Below, piece by piece: positions 1 through 11,100 of a stretch of DNA of 64,000 nucleotides. Each line of letters starts with the position of its first letter. Position 1 is the stretch's first letter. Origin of the DNA: Ctena decussata (lineage: Eukaryota; Mollusca; Bivalvia; Lucinida; Lucinidae); contig OZ022515.1 in NCBI GenBank assembly GCA_963989385.1, positions 12,680,803 to 12,744,802 of the forward strand, read 5' to 3'. Position numbers and translations under genes: made by a program. The notes beneath the pieces are model-generated. The model was not told where the DNA came from. It searched no databases and was given only the letters and a program-made list of their open reading frames with translations.

Positions 1-19
1 TCCTGTTTCTTGTCTTTAG

Positions 20-85
20 GTGATGATGCCATACCTAGGGTTACCACTGACCAGAGACTGGCTGGAATAGATAGCAGAGCTCCAG
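20..85 (+). CDS. Candidate internal exon, unidentified plus-strand gene
   Basis: A 66-bp segment sits between a good acceptor (pyrimidine-rich, ending TTTAG) and a donor (CCAG then GTAATA). Only one frame is open. It starts with two bases finishing a codon and ends one base into the next (phase 1-1), reading about DDAIPRVTTDQRLAGIDSRA. No family is recognised. It lies on the strand opposite DYM and within the span of that gene. The phase allows splicing to the candidate terminal exon at 12814/12820 and equally to the Sushi exon at 29281. The segment is short, so a chance pair of splice-like sites remains possible. Confidence 0.35.
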
Positions 86-117
86 GTAATATGTATACTG
101 TATTAATCTTATTAAAA

Positions 118-461
118 GCTCTGGGGTGTTGCATTTTATGAAAGGGGACGTTATTTAGAGCCCAAAGTGTAGTAAATCAGCCACTGCTAAAATACCTCTA
201 ATAAACTGTATTAAGGTGAATGGGCATGCAACTCTACTGTTTTTCTACCTCTCTTATCATTCGTAGGGGGCGGTGGGTCAACTCTTAAAGGGAAGAATTT
301 GCTCCTACAGGAGCAAATTCTTTCCTTTATGAGTAGACCCCATTTCAAAGAGCTACCTTATCCAAAAAAGCAAACAGGAATTCATACAAGTTAATATAAT
401 ATTTTCAGAAAAGAGGCAGGGGGCGATTATTAGAGCACTGGCGTTTATTAGGATTTATAAG
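118..461 (-). repeat. Hairpin MITE family A, copy 1 (reverse)
   Basis: This is the reverse complement of the elements at 8111-8466 and 38315-38680. It has an outer inverted repeat around TAATAAAYGCCCC and a central hairpin whose arms read GAATTTGCTCCTA and its complement, flanked by CTCTTAAAGGAAAG. No coding capacity is seen. It is a non-autonomous, MITE-like element. Confidence 0.75.
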
Positions 462-1531
462 GTACCTATATGTTTTTCAACCATTTTTACACAGGGAAAC
501 ATTTGTCGCATCGCAGACGCGTATAATTTTGATATTGTTCCACATTTCTATTGGTCAAATAGCATGTGTGTCAAAGTTTTGCCAATAATATTAAAAGGTC
601 AAGGAATATTTAATCTTTGTTTTATCCCATCGCATGCACTGTGAACACTTGTTAGCACTCTGTCATATATTAATTCAAACTGTTTCTCTTGTTGGTAATT
701 TTACAATATATACTATTAATAGAAAACAGACGCAGATATTCAAAACATTTTTTTTTTTTTCGACGTATACCTAGATCTACTTTTGATTTCTACTTTCGGT
801 TTAATACACACAAATAATAAGTGCACCATATTGGTAACTATTTTGAAATCAGGTCAATTTCAAAATTGACCGCAGTCCATTTTTTGAATTCCAAATTGGA
901 CAGCCCAATTTTAAGATAGGTCATTGTCGCTACCCAGTGTCAAAATTACGGTTGCGGGTACCTACCGACATAGCTTACTTGAATCATATTCAGTAATCTT
1001 ATTGCCAACTCTTCGTCTAGAGACATATTACAAAACACACTTCCATTTAACCTGCAATGATTATCTTTTTTTTTTTTTTAAGATTTTTCTTGTTTGTGAT
1101 TTCTTGACAGCTTCCCTGGACAAAGTACACCATCCAAAGTTTGGGTTTACTCTAAATCGACAACAAAACAAATGTTTCTAGCAAAACTCTCAGAATAACA
1201 AATCAGAAGACTGTTATATACCGGGTATTTTACAGACATTCTTACTTTACTAAACCCATAAATATATCTATCTTACTTATAGCTGGTTTTAACTTTATGA
1301 TCTTACAGTATCTTCATTTATTTGTTTGTTTTTTTTTTCTTTTGCAGCTTATTATCATCTTCATAGGGATTGAGCTAGAGGGAGACTAGGGAGAAATAGT
1401 GTTCTTGCAGGATCAAACTTCTCCCTGTTTTGAGCTGTCAGAATGAGAAGTTTAAATGTATAGAATATACAGGCAAGGATGAAAGATGGGCAGAAACTTC
1501 TCCCTAGATTCAGAAAAACTTCTCCTTCATT
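462..1531. other. AT-rich DYM intron, no gene seen
   Basis: The sequence is AT-rich with poly-T tracts. At 1360-1530 a stretch repeats variants of ACTTCTCCCT in both orientations. No splice-bounded open frame was found, and no match to the missing next dymeclin exon. Confidence 0.5.
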
Positions 1532-1776
1532 CAGGGTCCAGTTGTTCAAAGCATCATTAGCCTAACTAGCTCGTTAAGAGGTCAACTCGTTAAGTGTGTT
1601 ACAACTTTATAACCAAATACACTGATATTTTTTGCTGAAAAAATGTGAGAAGCTTTTGCACTGCAAAAGCTTACATTTTTTTAACAAAAAATATCAGTGT
1701 ATTTGCGAAATTAATATTTGAAATTTTAACGAAACATTAGTTTACGACATCGTTAGTTTTGAACAACTGGGCCCTG
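1532..1776. repeat. Inverted-repeat element, 245 bp
   Basis: The ends are CAGGGTCCAGTTGTTCAAA and its near reverse complement. Around 1660 the arms AATACACTGATATTTTTTG and AAGCTTTTGCA form an inner palindrome. No open frame is present. It is a foldback MITE in a DYM intron. Confidence 0.7.
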
Positions 1777-1995
1777 GTCTCTAGCTTGATTACTGCTTCA
1801 GAGTTTATGTTGAATTTCTTGCCTAACAAAAACAAATCACATCGTGTCTTGATCAGCCATTCTGGCTTCCAATGTAGGCCCACATCCTGGGAAATATTCT
1901 TAGAAATTATCACTTTTATCTAACCTAGAATTGCCAACAGTTTCTTGATAGGTATGTACCTAAAATTTTGTCTACAATGCAGTTCTGATACTCAC

Positions 1996-2129
1996 AAGCT
2001 AAGGAAGCTGTTGCATTGGCAATTGCACTGACACTGTCGGTGGTGTTCTTGTAGAGTTCACCGGGACATTTCTCCTGATTAACGTAGTTCCGCAACAATG
2101 CTTTTACCATCAAACCAGCATGTATTGAA
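1996..2129 (-). CDS. DYM: DYM coding exon 6
   Basis: The acceptor is CGTTTTAG at 2131-2130 and the donor is GTGAGT at 1995. The exon enters in phase 2 and leaves in phase 1. It reads [20 protein letters not shown], followed by [13 protein letters not shown] and ANATASLA. This aligns with the human segment after YLMRGPC that contains KTLLYNFIRQEK. It is the last dymeclin exon in the window. Confidence 0.92.
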
Positions 2130-5100
2130 CTAAAACGAAAAAATCCTTTCAATTGCATGTACAGTAATGACAAACGTGAAACAAACTCTGTCTCTGACAT
2201 TATTAAACTGTAGAACCCCAGAAAAGAAAGGTAACAGGGATAATTCTAGGATATTTTTTCTTATTTTTCCATGAAAACATATACTGTGACCCCTCATCAG
2301 AACCATCTCGGTGAGACAGCTCTAATGAGGGGTCACAACATATGTTTATATGGAAAAATATGGAAAATGATCCCTAAATTATCAATTACCCCTTCTTATC
2401 TGGAGCACTAATCAAAGGGCTAATGAAACACTTTTTTCATTCTTTCACCATGAGCTAGAAGAATGTCAAAAGCTGCATGAAAAAATCCAATAGGGTTAAA
2501 AAGTTGTGAGGTATTTAAATTCTGGCTCAGCACTTCTGCATCTTACTTTGTTTTTATCATTTCTTCTCCTGAAGTACAGCTAGACTGACAAGTTACACCA
2601 TCTCATGAAAGTACAAGATTTCATCGACTATCAGATTGGGATTTTCCCTTATAAATAGATCCGTCTTGTAAGATAGATCTAGGTATTTGGGATTGTTTTG
2701 AAAGAGACAACCTCTCAAAACTGAATTTTACATTTGGGGTTGTTGGAAGGGGACATTCACGTATACAGAAATAATATAAAATAAATATGGTAATTCAATC
2801 ATTTTGCATCAGAATATGCTAATAAGTAAGCTTCATTTACACGGGCAAAGTTTCTGTAACAAAGTAGGTTTGGCATAGAAAAAATTGCTCGTGTGAATGG
2901 AAAATTATGTCACATTTTCATTGCCAAATTTATATGGTAAAGTTTCTATGACAAACAAAATTTGTCCGTGTGAACAGAAAATTTGCCATAGAATATGTAA
3001 CAAAGAGACTAGCTATGGAGATGAACACAGAAAACTTTGCTCATACTCAAATCAGTCTGATTTTGATCAAAGTATATTTAACAAAGAAAATGTGGCACAG
3101 TTGGCCATTTACACAAACAAAGTTAGTACAGATAACTTTGACAAGAATGCTTTGTTCGTGTGAATACGGCAGCAAATATTTCATTGCCAAAATTCATTTG
3201 ACAAAGATTCTAAGCCACATTTTGCTTTAACAAATAATTTGCTCCATGTAAACACAAAATGTTTGCCAAACTTTCTACGTTACAGTTTCTGTGACATGTG
3301 ACAAAGAAAATTTGGTCATGTGAACGAGGCTTTACTGCCATGAAAATTTGCATTATCCAAACAAAGCTGAGGAAAAGAAAAAGGAGCAGTCTGATCATGG
3401 TCTACACTGTTTCCCATTCCATTTGTGTCTTTTGGACACATTACTTCACTGTTAAACTAAACTGTCCCATTTTAAGACACTTATGGTATTATTTCAGATG
3501 TCCCAATTTTAAGAACTTTCAAACTGGGACACCTAAAATAACTACCATTATTGTCCTAACTAGAAGGTTGTCCAGGGACAACTGGTCGAGCCCGCTGTTT
3601 GCTACAGTGACCTATAAGTATGTCAAGACTAAGTAACTGCTTCACTCTAGAAAGAAGCCAAACAACATCATGCTTAGCCAGCATGTTTCTTTTTATTTTT
3701 TTTCAAATTTTCACAAAGGAAAAGAAGTAGAAGTGATGATCCAGACAAGCTCAATTTATGACAATTACATTATCTGACCTTCAAGTGTGACCTTGACCTA
3801 CCCAAACATATATGTCATTTGACACTTCCACTCATCAAGAAGAACAATTGTGCCAAATTATTTTGAAATCCATGCATAAATGTAGAAGGAATGGCTCAGA
3901 CAAGCTCAATTTATGACCATTTTATCATTTGACCTTCAAGAGTGACCTTGACTTTGGACCTACTTGAACAAATTTTCAAAATGGCACTTCTACTCATCAA
4001 GGAGAACAATTGTGCCAAATCATTTTGAAATTAATTTGTAAATTTATGTTGAAGTTATGGCTCGGACAGGCTCAAATTATGGCCATTTTATCATTTGACC
4101 TTCAAGTGTGACCTTGACCTTGGACCTACCTGAACAAATGTTCCAAATGGCACTTCTACTCATCAAGGAGAACAATTGTGCCAAATTATTTTGAAAGCCA
4201 TCCATGAATATAGAAGAAATGGCACGGACAAGCTCAATTTATGGTCATTTTATCATTTGACCTTCAAGTGTGACCTTGACCTTGGACCTACCTGAACAAA
4301 TATTTCAAATAGCACTTCTACTCATCAAGGAGAACAATTGTGTCAAATTATTTTGAAATCCATCAGTAAATGTAGAAGTAATGGCTCGGACAAGCTCAAT
4401 TTATGGCCATTTTATCATTTGACCTTCAAGTGTGACCTTGACCTTGGACCTACTTGAACAAATATTTCAAATGGCACATCTACTCATCAAGGAGAACAAT
4501 TGTGCCAAAATTATTTTGAAATCCATCTGTAAATGTGGAAGTTATGGCTTGGACAAGCTCAATTTATGGTCATTTTATCATTTGACCTTCAAGAGTGACC
4601 TTGACCTTGGACCTACCTGAACAAAAGTTTCAAATGGCACTTCTACTCATCAAGAAGAACAACTGTGCCAAATTATTTTAGAATCCATCCGTAAATGTAG
4701 AAGTTATGGCCCGGACAAATCCGGACGGACGGATGCACACACGGACGCACGCACACACGCACTCACGGACATACACCGAACTGACATTGTAACAACTATG
4801 TCTCGCTCACCGCAAGCGGGCTCGACAAAAATGGAACAGTTTGGTTTTACACTATAGTATTCACAGTTCCGAAAACCATGCCTAGTGTAAACAGGTATAC
4901 ACCCCTCATTTAACTGTAAGGTAAAATCATGGACTTTATTAAGACATGGCACACATGTGATTTTGTTTGTGCAACTTTGTCACATGTTAATTTATCTTTG
5001 CGTTGGTCAGAATTACACTATCAGGTGACTCTGAGTGGCATTCTGGGCATGGCTTGGGACGTATTGTGTCCGAAAGGTGCAGCAAGAATGGCGGACAGTG

Positions 5101-8100
5101 TAGAGCCTGATCAGACTGCTCCTTAAGGAGCAGTCTGATCTTGGTCTGCACTGTCTGCTTGGACCTGTCTGGCGCAATTCTTAGAGCTTTTACGGTAGTA
5201 TGTACACTTACCATTTACCCTGCATAAGGTACTGATATATCCGAAATTTACTCGCCGGCTGGGGTTGGAACATTTGTACAGACAGTAGGACTAGAAGTGT
5301 GTTCAGAGCCTCAAGATGGAGAGCATAGGTAAAATTTCTGAAAAGAAAATAGTGATCATATTGCAAAATGTGTTTCCATTGCAAAGGTTTTATGCCCTTG
5401 ACTTCTATGACATGTTTGAAACAGTTCTCCAGATGCAAGTGGATACAGGTATAATTTAGGAATAATTTTCCATACTTCTCCAAACCAGAGGGCCAATGGC
5501 CCTATATCGCTCACCTGAGCACTGAAGCACTGAGGTTACAGCAACAAAACACCATGCACAACAGCAATAAAAAAACACCATTTATGTAGAGGATAATATC
5601 ACAAACATTTATGCAAAAAAAAAAGCTTTATCCCCCATTAATGGCTTCTCAGAAGATCTTTGGCACTTTGGCAAAAAAAAAAAAAAGTGAAAATGTGGCC
5701 TTTCAGCTGCAATGGCAACCAATCAAAATCAGGTAATTGGGAAAAATTCATATGGCTGGTAGAGGACTACTCCAGGAACATTTCTGTGAATTTTTGTCAA
5801 AATATCTGCAGTAAAACAGAAATAAATAGCAAATGTCCACTTTCCACATTATAAGTCTATGGAAACTTTAAGTTGCCATAGCAACAAATTCACATGGGCA
5901 ATGATAATATAAAACATACTTTAGGTAGAGGTTAACTTTATTAATATGTATGCTAAGTATCAGCTTCATTCCCCTCATGGCTTCACTTTTCCCATTATGA
6001 GTCAATGGAAACTATAAGTCGCCATAGCAACCAAAGTTCTTATGGGATTGGAAGAAAAAGAATAAAATTGATGTAGAAACTACTGTCATCAACATGTTTG
6101 CACAATATCAGCTTCATCCCCTATATGGCTTCTGAGCAGAAGATTTTTTTTTTTTTTTTCGAAATTTACACTATATTTTGCCATGGCAACCAATCAAATT
6201 CAGCGATTTGGAGAAAATTCATATGAATCGTAGAGGACTACTCAAGAAACATTTCTGTAGAAAAAAATTTAAATAACAGTTAGTTAGACAGCAAAAATTG
6301 CCAATTTCCATTTTCCTCATTATGTCAATGGAAACTCTTTGTTGCCATAGCAACCAAACATTGCTGGAGCAATTGCCATGAAAAACAATAATTTTACAGA
6401 GGCTAGTACTAAGGTTCTTTCTGTTAAGTTTGAGCTTTATTGGGCCACACAGTTTCTGCGAAGATGATTTTTTAATATTTTTCTATTTTTAACCATACAG
6501 TTGCAATGGCAACCAGCCAAATTGCGTGCTTTGCATAAATTTAACATGGCTGGTTAAAGACTACTCAAGGTACATTTCTATGAAAGTTTTGTCAAAATAT
6601 CCGCAGTGGCATAGCAATAAATGCAAATTTCCCATTTTGCCATTATAAGTCAATGGCAACTTTCAGTTCCCATAGCAACCAAACTGCTAGAGCAATTGCC
6701 AAGAAAAACAGTACTTTTATAGAAGCAAGTACTAAGATCCTTTCTGTGAAGTTTGAGCTTTGTTGGTTGCATAGTTTCTGAGGAGATGATTTTTGAATAT
6801 TTTTTCTATTTTTTAACCATTTGGTTGCCATGGCAACCATCCAAATTGTGCAATTTACATAAAGTTCATGTGGTTGATAGAGGAATACTCAAGGAACATT
6901 TCCGTAAAAGTTTTGTCAAAATATCTGCAGTGACATAGCAATAAATGCAAATTTTCCATTTTGCCATTATAGGTCATTGGCAACTTTCAGTTCCCATAGC
7001 AACCAAACTGCTAGAGCAATTGCCAAGAAAAACAGTACTTTTATAGAAGCAAGTACTAAGATCCTTTCTGTGAAGTTTGAGCTTTATTGGTTTCATAGTT
7101 TCTGAGGAGAGGATTTTTGAATATTTTTTTCTATTTTTTAACCATTCGGTTGCCATGGCAACCAGCCAAATTGTGCAATTTACATAAAGTTCATGCGGTT
7201 GATAGAGGAATACTCAAGGAACATTTCTGTAAAAGTTTTGTCAAAATATCTGCAGTGACATAGCAATAAATGCAAATTTTCAATTTTTCCCATACAAGTC
7301 AATGGAAACTTTAAGTTGCCATAGCAACCAAAGTTCTGAAGCGATTTGGATAAAAAACAGTATTATTGGTTCCCCCTGCCTATAGATGCTATATATGAAA
7401 TTTGGTAAAAATGGGCCTTGTAGTTTCAGCGGAGATGTCGTTTGAAAATATTGACGGACGGACGACGGACGGACGGACGACGGACGACGGATGCCTGCCT
7501 ATACTATAAGCTCACCTGTGAGCCTTCGGCTCAGGTGAGCTAAAAACATAGTCTTAAGGGTCACTTTAACGGAAACACAAAAATTTGGCTGCTTAAGACA
7601 GGTGACCCCTTATAGACAGGAGTGGACCACATAAGGAGGATTAACTTCAACAGTGTCATTCAGTGGACACTTGGCGCCAGGTGTGTGCAACTATGGTTAT
7701 GAACCGCTGTGCCACTTGGGGAACGGTGTCAGAAGAATTGAAACAGAACAGAACAGTGTAATTCGATCTCTTGATCACATAGTGTCAACACCTCCAATCA
7801 GCCAATGGAATTATTATAACTGGTAATTCAGGTCCAATGATTGGTCGAATAAATTTTCACACCTTTACCTGTACAGGTAAGATATGGGAATATGACCCCC
7901 CCCCCCCTGCCTTTCAGACAGGTTCATTTGCACTGTCCTTTGGTTCAAGAGATGCAGACAAGGTGGCTGCTAAAGACAAGAGGTGACCACATATGCAGTA
8001 ATGTACTTTGTGCCCACTCAATGAGACCATGCTGCCAAGATAGTTCTTATAGTAGGTCACATGGTATGTTTTTATTGAGGTATAAGAAAAACTATCTCAA

Positions 8101-11100
8101 AACTAACATATTAATCCTAATAAATGCCCCTGCTCTAATAAACGCCCCCTGCCTCTTTTCCAAAAATAATGTTATATTAACTTGCATGAATTCCTGTTTG
8201 CTTCTCTGGATAAGGTAGCTCTTTAAAATGGGTCTACTCTTAAAGGAAAGAATTTGCTCCTAGAGGAGCAAATTCTTTCCTTTAAGACTTGACTCCTACT
8301 GAGAAGGGAGGCAAAAATAATAGAGCTGTTTCCTCTGAAAGTATACCCATCACCTTTATATTGCTTATCACAGGTGTTTTGGGCAGTGGCTGATTTATTT
8401 CACTTTTGGCTCTAAATAACACCCCCCCCCCTTTCCCAAAATGCAACACCCCCAGGGCATTGAAAGAATTTATATGATATCTCAAAATTTTCCTCAAAAT
8501 CTTTCTTCATCTGGTACATTCCATACTTGAGCATGTTTAATTTTCACCAATGCCAAAAAGACAAAGAAATGAACATAAAAATCAAACCTGTGACTCGTGG
8601 ATTCCTAACTTATGTACATGTATATGTTTTACTAGAGATTACACAGGCTAATAGCAGTATAATGTTGAGTGTGTTATCAGTCTGAGATAATCAGGGACTA
8701 ATTTTCAGCTGTTTTGAACTACTGGTAATGTCATAGGTTTTTGTGATTTATTTAGCCCATTCCATTCGGAATACCCCTTTAGGGGATCTGGGCAAACAGT
8801 TTAGATCCAGATCAGGCCCCACAAACGTGGGCCTGATCTGAGATCCAAACTGTTTGCTGCCTAGCCATCATTTCTACAAGAGTTAGTTAGACCAATATTG
8901 TCATAATATTCTTGATTTTTGATGCAGAAAGCAAATTTCAGCTGACGACAAAAAATACCAAGAATACAATGGGTTATTAGCAACATGTGCATATACTCAC
9001 AAGACTGGAACATCAACTATCAACTCTACCAAGGAGTTCATGAACTGTTCTCCAATTGCACATTGCCCTTCCTGTTCTGCTTGCCCTGTAATAGTACAGA
9101 GAAGTATAAGTGTACCATATTCAGCCCACATACTAGGGAAATAAATGCTTAAGTAAAAATGTAGGAAAAGATCAGAGTGCTTGCAGGAAGCAGCATGATA
9201 ACATCTGCACTGTTTGTCATGAGTCTTACAAACCAGAGCCAAGCAAGTGAGCAGAAGCTCATACGAGCAACGAACAACATGAAAAAACAACAAAGTGGCA
9301 TGTGTGCCACATGAAGACTCAGATCAGACTGGACATGCACCCAGTCTGATCAGAGTCTTCATTTTGCACTTAAACGGCAGCTTAGGGTCTAAACTAACTC
9401 CATGAGAAAAGAAAAGACTCTGATCAGTCTAGGTGAATGCACAGCCTGATCTGAGTCTTGGCTCTATGCACACGCCACTTTGCTGGTTGGTTGTGTGGCA
9501 GCTCATATATACCCCAGGCCAGCACCATTTCTTAGAAATGTTTAACTAGTATTCTAATGCACTTACAAATATTACGCGACATTTGATTGGATAATGTCAA
9601 AAGGTTGCGACAGTATATTCTGCAATATAATGTTGCAAACCCGACGTTATTAAGTAACGTCGCTTCTCACTGGCTGACATTCGGTTTTAATTTGATGTTG
9701 CTGACAGTGCTAGAAATGGGTGCAAACTAGTACATTATGACAGGTGGAAATATGAAAAAGTGCATTAGAATGGGGATAACTGTATTGAATATTGTCAGTT
9801 GGGGAGGTAAATTATCGGTTTTATGGTTGCAAATTGCGTTTTATGGCTCCGATGGCGCGTTGCCGTAAAACGAAATTTCCGACCATAAAACAGATGATTT
9901 ACCTCCCCAAATGACAATTTTAAAGACAGTTATCCCCTAATTAAACTGCAAATGCTGAAGGATGGCATACAAACTAATAGACAACCTACTGGTAGTCATG
10001 CACCACCAAGTTTTCAATGAGATCACAAAGTGAAATTCTTTCAACCAAAACTTTAGATTTTCTCAAACAAATCATTATTCTAAGGTCATTTAATTCCATG
10101 ATATTTATTCAGCTGTAAATCCAGGCCCTGAGGTTATAAAACTTTTTTCATGCTCAACTCAGCTGAGCATGAAATTTTATCTGCTAATAAATAGCAAATA
10201 GTTGGCATTTTCATATTTATCAGCAGAGAAAATTTCATGCTCAGCTGAGTTGAGCACGAAAAAAGTTTTATAACCTTGGGGCCAGGGTTTCCCCTTTCAA
10301 AACTACCACAGATATGTACATGTAAATCAGTCTTGTGTTATCAGGGCTCTAGGTAAGAGGGAGTATTTGGTGATAATCAGGGATAATTTTTGTTAATTCA
10401 GCATAAAATCTTATGTTGTGACCCCTTATCTTAACCATCTCAACAAGACGGTTCAGATGAGGGTGTCACAGTATATGGTTTCAATGAGAAATAAAAAAAA
10501 ATTGTCCATTAATTACCATCAAATAGTCCCTCTCGTAAATCTAGTAATTCTTCTATATGATGTGTTTCTCTCTTAAATAACAATCCCAAAATGGATCTAA
10601 AACTTCCAAATTGTTTTGGAAGGGAAGACCCTGTCGTATTACCAAATAAATACAGTAATTTGTTACCTCTCATTAGAACTAACTCTGCAAGGGGTTTCTA
10701 ATGGTCAACAAAAAACACATTTTAGTGAAAGAATAAGGAAAAAGAAAATACTATGTACTACAAGTTGATCAGGATTTTCAGAGATGGGATATAACGTACC
10801 TTCACTGCCTGGTGGCTTAGCTTCAAACTGCTGGATCAAAAGCTCCTCACTTAAATGTTCCACGAAGTATTTACACACACTTCTTATGATAAACAATGCA
10901 TTGTAGGTCTGCCATGTGAATATGTTGCTGAAAATTACGAAAAATAATAATAATAAATTTATTCCTATACAGTATACATGTACCTCTTTATAACGACAGC
11001 ATTTGTTCCCCACATTTCAACTTTTAACTGTTGTTTTGTTGTTTTACATCCACGGAAAACAGCTATGGTCATGTTCGGATTGTCAGTTAACCTAACCACA

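Noticed and set aside
1..1900. The next DYM exon (expected to carry a GLWTVFT-like motif)
   Set aside because: No matching minus-strand frame was found here, so it is probably beyond the left edge.
5208..5218. Ending DYM exon 5 at the first donor (5219)
   Set aside because: It would shift exon 6 out of frame. The GTAAGT at 5211 keeps the conserved YLMxGxC.
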